This document shows, one piece after another, positions 1 through 5,669 of a stretch of 5,669 nucleotides of DNA. Each line of letters starts with the position of its first letter. Positions within the stretch are counted from its first letter, which is position 1. The notes beneath the pieces are model-generated. The model was not told the origin of the DNA, ran no database searches, and saw only the letters and a program-made list of their open reading frames with translations. The stretch spans positions 1 through 5,669 of the forward strand of contig CAYVWX010000211.1 of assembly GCA_964455635.1 (NCBI GenBank), read 5' to 3'. A program made the translations under genes and the position numbers. Origin of the DNA: B16-G9 sp964455635. Its GTDB lineage: Bacteria > Bacteroidota > Bacteroidia > Bacteroidales > F082.

Positions 1-19
1 TTTTAAAATTGTTTAAAGA

Positions 20-112
20 TGAAACATCCATGTCGAAGATTCGACACACAGCAACTTGATTATAAGCTCCGTTAGGAGCGTAATATTTATAGCCTCGGGT
101 GTTAACCCGTGG
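20..112 (+). repeat. Intergenic repeat, left copy, with two GTTA-loop hairpins
   Basis: Bases 20-87 align with the right window end (5601-5669) in the same orientation, with one indel and scattered substitutions. The best conserved part is the hairpin GCTCC-GTTA-GGAGC (66-79) followed by an AATATT stretch. A second hairpin, CGGGT-GTTA-ACCCG (96-109), has the same loop and can extend by CC/GG across a T-T mismatch (93-112). A smaller stem, TGTCGA/TCGACA (31-36 with 41-46), lies near the left edge and is poorly kept in the other copy. I recall GCTCC-GTTA-GGAGC followed by AATATTTATAG as a common intergenic repeat of Bacteroidota; that is memory, not a search. Its function is unknown. A short frame, MKHPCRRFDTQQLDYKLR, runs through it from 19 to 75 and is discussed in the findings. 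Confidence 0.7.
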
Positions 113-131
113 TAAAGAAAATAAAACAAGA

Positions 132-150
132 CCCGTTTTGGCGGGATTTT
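132..150 (+). terminator. Weak terminator-like hairpin
   Basis: CCCG (132-135) pairs with CGGG (142-145) around a 6-base loop and is followed by ATTTT. The stem is only four base pairs and the T-run is short, so this may simply be a further hairpin of the repeat that starts at 20. It could end transcription entering from the left of the window. Bases 151-185 show nothing else recognisable. Confidence 0.25.
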
Positions 151-185
151 CGATGGCGAAGCTGAAAATCATGACAAAACATAGA

Positions 186-202
186 AATCAGAATATCTGA
201 TT
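186..202. repeat. Short inverted repeat, 7-bp stem
   Basis: AATCAGA (186-192) and TCTGATT (196-202) are perfect reverse complements around a 3-base spacer. The last three bases are also the first three of the larger inverted repeat at 200-240, so the two hairpins compete only at their junction. It may be an operator half or an RNA hairpin in the leader of the gene at 325; there is no direct evidence for either. Confidence 0.45.
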
Positions 203-240
203 CACCCTGTGGAATAGCTTTCGAATTCCACAGGGTGAAT
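200..240. promoter_or_regulatory. Perfect 16-bp inverted repeat upstream of the envelope gene
   Basis: ATTCACCCTGTGGAAT (200-215) is mirrored exactly by ATTCCACAGGGTGAAT (225-240) around the 9-base loop AGCTTTCGA. It lies 84 bases before the ATG at 325. A perfect 16-bp stem is the strongest simple structure in the leader. It is followed by A/T-rich sequence rather than a clear T-run on either strand, so a standard intrinsic terminator is not obvious. It could be an operator, an attenuator-type hairpin, or the terminator of an upstream gene outside the window. The loop region holds TAGCTTTC (215-222), one base from the Bacteroidota -7 consensus TAnnTTTG, which may be chance. Confidence 0.6.
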
Positions 241-268
241 ATAAAATTATAAACACATGAAAATACAT

Positions 269-285
269 TATTCATGCGATGAATA
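269..285. promoter_or_regulatory. Inverted repeat near a weak promoter candidate
   Basis: TATTCAT (269-275) and ATGAATA (279-285) form a 7-bp stem with loop GCG. Just downstream, TAATTTTA (292-299) is one base from TAnnTTTG and would be a tolerable -7 box for the gene at 325, leaving a leader of roughly 20 bases. No good TTG -33 element is seen; the best is TTC at 271-273, inside this repeat. If the promoter is real, a protein bound here would cover its -33 region, as a repressor operator would. The link is inferred. Confidence 0.3.
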
Positions 286-324
286 GAAAATTAATTTTAA
301 ACAACTTCACTTTAAATTTTATTT

Positions 325-3144
325 ATGTTGAAAAAAATCTGTTTTCTGATTTTACTTTCTTTTATCGGGTACACCGTTACAGCTCAGTTTTATGTAGTGG
401 GACAAGATCCCGCTTCCATAAAATGGAAACAGATTACCACCCCCAATTTTAATCTCATTTTTCCAGAAAGCTACCTCAATAATGCCCGCTTATATGCCAA
501 TACGCTCGAACTCACACACAAAACCACTTTAAAACTTTATCTTACAAAGCCGCAAAAACCCTTTACCATTGTACTTCACACAAAAAGCACATGGTCAAAT
601 GCCATGGTTTTTCCGGCCCCCTTACACGGCGACTTTTTTGAAACTCCCGAGCAGACCACCTATCCGCAAATATGGCAATATCAGCTTTCGCTGCATGAAT
701 ATCGCCACTATGCACAAATGCGCAAAATGTATCAGGGTACGGGCAAAGCCTTCAGCTATATTTTCGGCCAGGCAGGCCCCATGGCGCTTTTCGGTGTGTT
801 TATTCCCATGTGGTTTGTTGAGGGCGACGCGGTTTACAACGAAACCATCCACAGTAAAAGCGGTCGAGGCAGGGTTCCTTCCTTTTCCATGGATTTAAAA
901 GCACAGATTGTTGAAAATAAGATTTATCCCTACGACAAAGCCATCCTCGGCTCCTATCGCAACTACGTACCCGATTATTACACATTGGGTTATCAACTGG
1001 TGCTGTACGGTGTAAAAAACTACGGTTACGAAATGTGGAATGATGCCCTGAACAGGGTGGCACGCCGGCCATGGATTTTAAAACCTTTTGTAAACGGATT
1101 AAAAACTTTTACCGGCCTCCGAAAAGTCAAATACTATCACAAAGTGATGGATTCGCTACAGTTACAATGGAAAACAGAAATCTCCACAAAACACTTTCCG
1201 GAGTTAAAGTATATAACACCCAAAAAAACCATTCGCAGTTATACCGGATACCATTTTCCCACCGAATTGTCCGACGGAAGCATTGTGGTCGAAAAAACAG
1301 GAATTGACGACATAAACAGATTTGTAACCATCAGCCCTGAAGGCTTTGAAAAAATTATATTTACTCCCGGATACGATTATAAAGAATCTCTTTCTTCCAA
1401 CGACAGTCTGCTGTGCTGGAACGAAAAACAGTACGACCTGCGCTGGAGCAATCGCGATTATTCCATTATTAAATTATATAATTTCAAAGCAAAAAAACTA
1501 AGAATACTCACCAGTAAAACCCGGTTGTTTGCCCCTTCGCTATCGCCCGATGCCCGCAGCATTGTTGCTTCCGAAGTTTCAACAACAGGAAAAAACAGGC
1601 TGCAAATAATTGATACCCAAAGCGGAAAACCCACCAACACTTTCTCAACACCCCGTAACCTGTTTTTTATGACACCCCGCTGGAGTAAAAACGGCAAAAC
1701 CATTGTTGCCGTGGTATTGGGAAAAAATGGCAAGTCAATCATATTGTACGAACCCCAAAGTGGAAATTATCGCTTTCTACTGCCTTTTGATTATGCCGAA
1801 ATCAGCCGTCCGTATAAAGCCGGAAATTCTGTTTATTACATTGGAACCTATAACGGCAAAAATAATGTTTACCGCCTTAACCTGACAACCAACAACGTTT
1901 ACCGGATAACCTCGGTAAAATATGGTGCCGAAAGCCCTGTTGTTGCCAAAAGCGGCAGGTTGTTGTTTTCCGATTATACGGCCAACGGTTATCGAATCGC
2001 CCGGTTAAATTTACAAACCGTTAAACCTGTGAAAGTTAAAAACTTAAAACCGTATCGCTATCCCATTGACAATGCCGTAACCGACACAACCTTTGTTTTG
2101 GAAAACACCACAGTGCCCGACAGTGCTTTTCAGCCCGCCCCTTACAGCAAACTGAAACATCTGTTTAACCTGCATTCGTGGGGGCCCATGGTGGTTGACA
2201 TTAACAATTACACTCCTGTTCCTAATGTTGTATTGGCATCGCAAAACATGTTGGGAACAGCAGTTTCAACGCTGGGGTACTACTACAATATCAACGAACG
2301 TACCGGCAAAACAAAATTCACTTTCAATTATACCGGTTGGTATCCTGTTTTGGGGTTTTCGGCTGATTATGGAGGGAGAAAGCAGGCCTATACCGATGAC
2401 AACGGCAATGCACAAACAGCTCGGTGGCACGAAACCAACCTTAAGGCAAACATTTCTGTTCCCTTGCGTTTTATCAAAAGCAAATGGATTTCGGGATTGA
2501 CACCAAAAATTTCCGTAGGTCAAAAATTTATGAACATTTATAAATATCAAAATTTTACCTTTAAAGAAAACCGGTTCACCTTTTTCACCTATTCGCTTTA
2601 CGGATATCACAACCTAAAAAAAAGCCGTCGTGATATCTACAGTAAATGGTCGCAATTTATTTATGCCGTATATAACCACACTCCTTTTTCGTCGGTTGCT
2701 TCCAGGGTAGCTTATGTTTCGGGAGCCATTACCCTGCCAGGCCTGTTTCGTCATCACAGCTTTCGGGTTTTTTTAGCACAACAATGGAAAAAGAACGGAA
2801 TCTATCCTTATGGAGACTACATATCGGTACCACGGGGATATGCTGACCTTACCATTAACAACATGACACTGTTAAAGGTCGATTACGCTTTTCCTGTTGC
2901 TTATCCCGACCTGGATTTGCAATCGGCAGCCTATTTAACCCGTATTTATGCCCATCTGTTTGCTGACTATGCACAATACAACAATTCGGAATCAACATCC
3001 GGTCGCATTGGAAGCACCGGAGTTGAACTTTATACCAACTGGCATTTTTTAAGCCTTCCCGTCGAGGTAGCGCTTGGTTTTAGAGGAAGTGTCCGTTTTT
3101 CGGGTTCGTTTATACCTGAATTTTTATTTGGTTTCAACTTGTAA
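325..3144 (+). CDS. Exported metallopeptidase-like, beta-propeller, outer-membrane barrel protein
   Basis: This is a predicted envelope protein of 939 residues. Residues 1-20 form a signal peptide (Lys-Lys, hydrophobic core, cleavage at TA|Q), which fixes the start; there is no lipobox cysteine at the cleavage site. Residues about 30-285 resemble the Peptidase_MA (gluzincin) fold: HEYRH at 124-128 gives the HExxH zinc site, and WFVEGDAVY at 163-171 supplies the likely third ligand, Glu166. A conserved-looking block follows (SGRGRVPSF, YDKAILGSY, YTLGYQLV). Residues about 300-570 carry TolB/PD40-like propeller repeats, clearest at 401-435 (PSLSPD...LQIID) and 447-480 (PRWSKNGK...ILYE). Residues about 615-939 alternate aromatic and polar residues in strand-like runs and end in FLFGFNL, as in outer-membrane barrels. 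The peptidase and propeller would then lie in the periplasm (inference). The substrate is unknown. Such proteins are often annotated only as TolB-like or hypothetical. No Shine-Dalgarno is visible. The stop lies 22 bp from the stop of the convergent ligase gene. Confidence 0.88.
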   Translation: MLKKICFLILLSFIGYTVTAQFYVVGQDPASIKWKQITTPNFNLIFPESYLNNARLYANTLELTHKTTLKLYLTKPQKPFTIVLHTKSTWSNAMVFPAPLHGDFFETPEQTTYPQIWQYQLSLHEYRHYAQMRKMYQGTGKAFSYIFGQAGPMALFGVFIPMWFVEGDAVYNETIHSKSGRGRVPSFSMDLKAQIVENKIYPYDKAILGSYRNYVPDYYTLGYQLVLYGVKNYGYEMWNDALNRVARRPWILKPFVNGLKTFTGLRKVKYYHKVMDSLQLQWKTEISTKHFPELKYITPKKTIRSYTGYHFPTELSDGSIVVEKTGIDDINRFVTISPEGFEKIIFTPGYDYKESLSSNDSLLCWNEKQYDLRWSNRDYSIIKLYNFKAKKLRILTSKTRLFAPSLSPDARSIVASEVSTTGKNRLQIIDTQSGKPTNTFSTPRNLFFMTPRWSKNGKTIVAVVLGKNGKSIILYEPQSGNYRFLLPFDYAEISRPYKAGNSVYYIGTYNGKNNVYRLNLTTNNVYRITSVKYGAESPVVAKSGRLLFSDYTANGYRIARLNLQTVKPVKVKNLKPYRYPIDNAVTDTTFVLENTTVPDSAFQPAPYSKLKHLFNLHSWGPMVVDINNYTPVPNVVLASQNMLGTAVSTLGYYYNINERTGKTKFTFNYTGWYPVLGFSADYGGRKQAYTDDNGNAQTARWHETNLKANISVPLRFIKSKWISGLTPKISVGQKFMNIYKYQNFTFKENRFTFFTYSLYGYHNLKKSRRDIYSKWSQFIYAVYNHTPFSSVASRVAYVSGAITLPGLFRHHSFRVFLAQQWKKNGIYPYGDYISVPRGYADLTINNMTLLKVDYAFPVAYPDLDLQSAAYLTRIYAHLFADYAQYNNSESTSGRIGSTGVELYTNWHFLSLPVEVALGFRGSVRFSGSFIPEFLFGFNL

Positions 3145-3166
3145 AACTATAAAACAAAGGAAGCTT

Positions 3167-5212
3167 TTACTCCATCTCGCCTTTATAAATCTTCATGCCA
3201 TCCTCAGCCAGTTTATTAATAGTAGGGTTAAGCATAAAATAAGACACATGCCATTGAAACCCAAACTGCGTGCTTATCTCCTGCTCCAGCGTAACAGCAG
3301 CCAGCGAATCGATGCCATAAGAAGTAATGGGTGTGTTTACATCAATTTCGTCACGTTTAAAATGCTGATTGTTCATAATCCATTGTACCAGCCAGGCTCT
3401 GATGCCCTCCTCGGTAGGAACGGCAGCCTGAACCGGCTCGTCGTTATCCTGCTTGCTTTCAATATGCCAGCGGGCAACTACATTTAGCCTGTCGGTTAAA
3501 TATTCGTAACGTGTTTGACGCCGTTGTATTTTACCGCTGGAAGTTAAAGGGATGCTTCCGGTACGAATAAGCACCACGGCATACACCTCAAGCTCATGGT
3601 CGTCGGCCACCGTTTTACGTATTTGAGCCATTAAAGCATCAAAATCAGCATTGCGTAAAAAATTACGCTCCAGTTCCTGTACAATCACCAATTTTTCAAT
3701 GCCGTCGTACTGAACCGAGAACGCCGCTCCCGCATTGGATTTAAAAGCAGGATGTGCATTCTGTACCGAATATTCAAGGTCGTTGGGATAGTAATTTACC
3801 CCGCGTATGATAATTAAATCTTTGAGTCGTCCTGTAATATACAGTTCATTTTTAAAAATAAATCCAAGGTCGCCCGAACGCAGCCAGGGACCGCTATTGT
3901 TTTTCATAAAAGCTTTAAAGGTACGTCGCGTTTCCTCCGGTTTATTCCAATAACCTTTCGCCACCGTAGGCCCTTTTATCCAAACTTCGCCAATGCTGTT
4001 TTCATCCGTCTCTTCAAAAGTATCGGGGTTGACAATAGCAATTTCCGTTTCCATCCACACATGGCCGTTGCTCACCAAATCAACCCCTTTTTCATCGGGC
4101 GAAACAAATACCAACCGGTTACGGCTGAGAGCTTCCTTGCTAACACGCACATAATGCGGCTCCGTAGCAGGGTCGCCACCCGTAACAATCAAGGTGGTTT
4201 CGGCCATACCATATACGGCAAACATCTGATTCGTTCTAACCTTTGCTGCCGAAAAGGCCTTCGGAAAAGCCTCAAAGGTTTTACGCCTTACGGGCTCGCC
4301 TCCGCAATAAAAATTTTTTATACTACTTAAGTCCAACCCGTTAACCTCTTCCGGTTTAATTTTTTGCACACAATAATCGTAACCGAAGTTAGGCCCTCCG
4401 CCGGTAGTAGCTTTGTATTTATCAATGGCTTTAAGCCAGTTTAGCGGATTTTTTAAAAACGCAACCGGTGGCATTCCCACATTCAGCAACCCCAAAAAAG
4501 CGGCTTGAAAAATACCACCAATCAGCCCCATATCATGAAACACCGGCAACCAGTTCATCCCAATAGTGTCGCTGCTGAAACCAAACGAGCGGCGTATAAA
4601 ATCGGAGTTGTAAATAATGTTTTCGTGGGTTATCATCACCCCTTTGGGATTTCCGGTCGAACCCGAAGTGTATTGAATAAAAGCCACCTCTTCCGGCTTT
4701 GGCAAACGCGCTATGGTTGAAGGACTGCCACTTTTACTAACCTCCTCATAAATAAACCATTGTAATTCGGCAAACAAACTGTTATCCGAAAAATTTCGCT
4801 CCACAGTATTAAAAACTTCTCGCGTAGCCAAACAAGCTGCCGCTCCCGAATCTTCAATAATGGCATTTATCCTGTCCGTTTTGCGGTTACGGCGCGGCGG
4901 ATAAGCCGGTATGGCAATAAACCCACCGTAAAAACACCCGTAAAGCGCCGCAATATATTGCAACCCCTGCGGAAACAACAACAGCACACGGTCGCCCCGC
5001 ACCAATTTTTTGGCCAACTCGTCCGCAATGGCACGTGCCACAACGTCAATCTCTTTAAAAGTAAACTTCTCCGTTTCGTTAACCCCATCACCAAGGTAAC
5101 GGTAAACAACATGATTAGGCTGTAAATCAGCCCTTTTAACAAGTATCTCAACCAGCGATTCGCTCTCGCGTATAACAGGGTCGGGATTATCCAGCAGGTA
5201 TTTGTAAGCCAT
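3167..5212 (-). CDS. Fatty acyl-AMP ligase fused to an acyl carrier protein
   Basis: This 681-residue cytoplasmic enzyme is predicted to activate a fatty acid with ATP to acyl-AMP and pass it to the phosphopantetheine arm of its own carrier domain. Adenylation motifs appear in order: YTSGSTGNPKG (181-191), HDMGLIGG (226-233), YGMAETT (334-340), SGDLG (446-450), GRLKDLIIIRG (461-471) and PLTSSGKIQRR (555-565) with the catalytic Lys561. The stretch after YGMAETT (about 350-383) fits the insertion that separates acyl-AMP ligases from CoA ligases, and the HDMGLIGG form is typical of them. A charged linker (about 583-600) leads to the carrier domain (about 600-676); Ser636 in GIDSL is the attachment site. 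The start is supported by a -7 box 17-24 bases upstream and a normal-looking N terminus. No polyketide synthase, peptide synthetase, acyltransferase or thioesterase is in view, so the final product is unknown; lipopeptide, polyketide or unusual lipid synthesis are possible. Confidence 0.93.
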   Translation of the reverse strand: MAYKYLLDNPDPVIRESESLVEILVKRADLQPNHVVYRYLGDGVNETEKFTFKEIDVVARAIADELAKKLVRGDRVLLLFPQGLQYIAALYGCFYGGFIAIPAYPPRRNRKTDRINAIIEDSGAAACLATREVFNTVERNFSDNSLFAELQWFIYEEVSKSGSPSTIARLPKPEEVAFIQYTSGSTGNPKGVMITHENIIYNSDFIRRSFGFSSDTIGMNWLPVFHDMGLIGGIFQAAFLGLLNVGMPPVAFLKNPLNWLKAIDKYKATTGGGPNFGYDYCVQKIKPEEVNGLDLSSIKNFYCGGEPVRRKTFEAFPKAFSAAKVRTNQMFAVYGMAETTLIVTGGDPATEPHYVRVSKEALSRNRLVFVSPDEKGVDLVSNGHVWMETEIAIVNPDTFEETDENSIGEVWIKGPTVAKGYWNKPEETRRTFKAFMKNNSGPWLRSGDLGFIFKNELYITGRLKDLIIIRGVNYYPNDLEYSVQNAHPAFKSNAGAAFSVQYDGIEKLVIVQELERNFLRNADFDALMAQIRKTVADDHELEVYAVVLIRTGSIPLTSSGKIQRRQTRYEYLTDRLNVVARWHIESKQDNDEPVQAAVPTEEGIRAWLVQWIMNNQHFKRDEIDVNTPITSYGIDSLAAVTLEQEISTQFGFQWHVSYFMLNPTINKLAEDGMKIYKGEME

Positions 5213-5228
5213 AAATATCGGTTTTCAG

Positions 5229-5236
5229 CAAAAATA
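5229..5236 (-). promoter_or_regulatory. Probable -7 box of the ligase gene
   Basis: Read on the minus strand this is TATTTTTG, an exact match to the Bacteroidota TAnnTTTG -7 consensus. Its 3' end is 16 bases before the ATG (first base 5212), giving an expected leader of about ten bases. A TTG lies only 11 bases upstream of the box, too close for the usual ~19-base spacing, so the -33 element is weak. No Shine-Dalgarno lies between box and start. The large stem-loop element at 5281-5431 is upstream of this promoter and would not be in its transcript. Confidence 0.5.
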
Positions 5237-5280
5237 AGGTTTGTTTCCAATCTCGGGCACTTTAAGACCATAATTTGTTT

Positions 5281-5431
5281 CAGGGCGGCAAACGGGCTGT
5301 CCGTTATAGCCCCTGCGTGCCATGCCCTGTTGCGTAAAACCTGCCGGTAGCTTCCGTGGGTCGCTCCGGCAGGTTAACTCCACAAGGGCATGGCCTGCAG
5401 GGGGCTGCCACTGCCATCCCTGCCGCAGGGC
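5281..5431. repeat. Large compound stem-loop intergenic element
   Basis: Nested pairings run through the element: AGCCCCTGC (5308-5316) with GCAGGGGGCT (5397-5406, one bulge); GCCATGCCCT (5319-5328) with AGGGCATGGC (5385-5394), perfect; AACCTGCCGG (5338-5347) with CCGGCAGGTT (5366-5375), perfect; and AGC/GCT near the tip. The flanks CGGGCTGTCCGTTATA (5293-5308) and CTGCCATCCCTGCCGCAGGG (5411-5430) resemble the fixed ends of a recurring Bacteroidota intergenic element as I remember it, in which the ends are conserved and the central stem varies. GCGGCA (5285-5290) can pair with TGCCGC (5421-5426), closing the whole structure. CAGGGC occurs at both borders (5281-5286 and 5426-5431). It could be a non-autonomous mobile repeat, a structured RNA or a bidirectional terminator. 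No protein is supported inside it. Confidence 0.7.
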
Positions 5432-5506
5432 AACAGCAAAATCTAATTATTAAGTCGTTAAAACAAACAAATCATGCAGCACCATATTTCAGCCGGCACA
5501 CAGGTA

Positions 5507-5516
5507 ACTTTAAAGT
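5507..5516. repeat. 10-bp palindrome ACTTTAAAGT
   Basis: This perfect palindrome lies about 58 bases upstream of the rightward -7 box at 5574. It might be a binding site, but in A/T-rich sequence a ten-base palindrome is weak evidence. The rest of 5432-5573 shows nothing recognisable. Confidence 0.2.
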
Positions 5517-5573
5517 CAAAATGAAGGACAGAATATTTACAAAACTATGCCAACAGCCTACAACAAAACAAAG

Positions 5574-5581
5574 TATCTTTG
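5574..5581 (+). promoter_or_regulatory. Rightward Bacteroidota-type promoter (-7 box)
   Basis: TATCTTTG, followed by CA, matches TAnnTTTG exactly, in the TTTGCA form that is common in this phylum. No TTG is seen at the expected -33 distance. Transcription would start about 5-8 bases downstream and run straight into the repeat copy at 5601, so the repeat would form the 5' leader of the RNA. Any gene served lies beyond the window. Confidence 0.5.
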
Positions 5582-5600
5582 CAAGATAAAATTCGAAACA

Positions 5601-5669
5601 TGAAACATTCATGTCGGCAAGTCGCCACAAAGAAGCATGATTAAAAAGCTCCGTTAGGAGCGGAATATT
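5601..5669 (+). repeat. Intergenic repeat, right copy, cut by window end
   Basis: This is a direct-orientation partner of the copy at 20-87. Both begin TGAAACAT.CATGTCG and reach the hairpin GCTCC-GTTA-GGAGC (here 5648-5661) followed by .AATATT. The middle part has diverged (AGTCGCCACAAAG against ATTCGACACACAG), while the GCTCC hairpin and loop are identical. The element continues past the window, so it is unknown whether a second GTTA-loop hairpin follows as in the left copy. A short frame, MKHSCRQVATKKHD, begins at 5600. Confidence 0.7.

Noticed and set aside
20..240. CRISPR array or tRNA in the left gene-free region
   Set aside because: The repeats are palindromic elements of different sequence with no regular repeat-spacer pattern, and no cloverleaf or CCA-type tRNA end can be drawn.
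313..320. TAAATTTT as the -7 box of the gene at 325
   Set aside because: It would leave only four bases before the ATG, so transcription would start at or after the start codon; the box at 292-299 is a better though still weak candidate.
3156..3167. AAAG-GAAG-CTTT as a terminator between the convergent genes
   Set aside because: The stem is four base pairs, mostly A-T, with no proper T-run; it is too weak to call.
3074..3487. Open frame of 137 codons on the plus strand across the gene junction
   Set aside because: It overlaps the barrel end in another frame and runs antisense to the carrier domain; both overlapping genes have clear family motifs and this one has none.
4867..5271. Open frame of 134 codons on the minus strand
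   Set aside because: It is a shadow of the ligase N terminus in another frame, rich in Arg, Leu and Cys, with no motifs, and it would start upstream of the likely ligase promoter.
5356..5589. Open frame of 77 codons on the plus strand
   Set aside because: It starts inside the loop of the compound stem-loop, runs through the repeat arm and low-complexity A/T sequence, and has no recognisable domain. Its last part also overlaps the promoter at 5574.

Overview
The window looks like a piece of a Bacteroidota chromosome. The evidence is a signal peptide cleaved before Gln (TA|Q), A/T-rich start regions without Shine-Dalgarno sequences, TAnnTTTG-type -7 boxes (5229-5236 minus, 5574-5581 plus), and intergenic repeats of a style I recall from that phylum. 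The genus cannot be read from the sequence.

Layout. Bases 1-324 hold no convincing protein gene but are dense in structure. A repeat begins near 20 and carries two hairpins with the same GTTA loop. A weak terminator-like hairpin (132-150) follows, then three inverted repeats (186-202, 200-240, 269-285) just ahead of the first gene. Bases 325-3144 (+) encode a 939-residue exported protein that combines a zinc-metallopeptidase-like domain (HEYRH...WFVEGDA), a TolB/PD40-like beta-propeller and a C-terminal outer-membrane beta-barrel. After only 22 bp, 3167-5212 (-) encodes a 681-residue fatty acyl-AMP ligase fused to an acyl carrier protein. Bases 5213-5669 again hold no convincing gene. They contain the ligase promoter, a large compound stem-loop element (5281-5431), a rightward promoter (5574-5581) and a second copy of the left-hand repeat (5601-5669), cut by the window edge.

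The two genes converge and show no obvious shared pathway: one is an envelope protein, the other activates fatty acids and loads them on a carrier. Neither has an operon partner in view, so the enzyme that takes the acyl chain from the carrier must be encoded elsewhere. The best leads are the three-module metallopeptidase/propeller/barrel protein, the stand-alone ligase-carrier protein, and the structured repeats flanking both genes.
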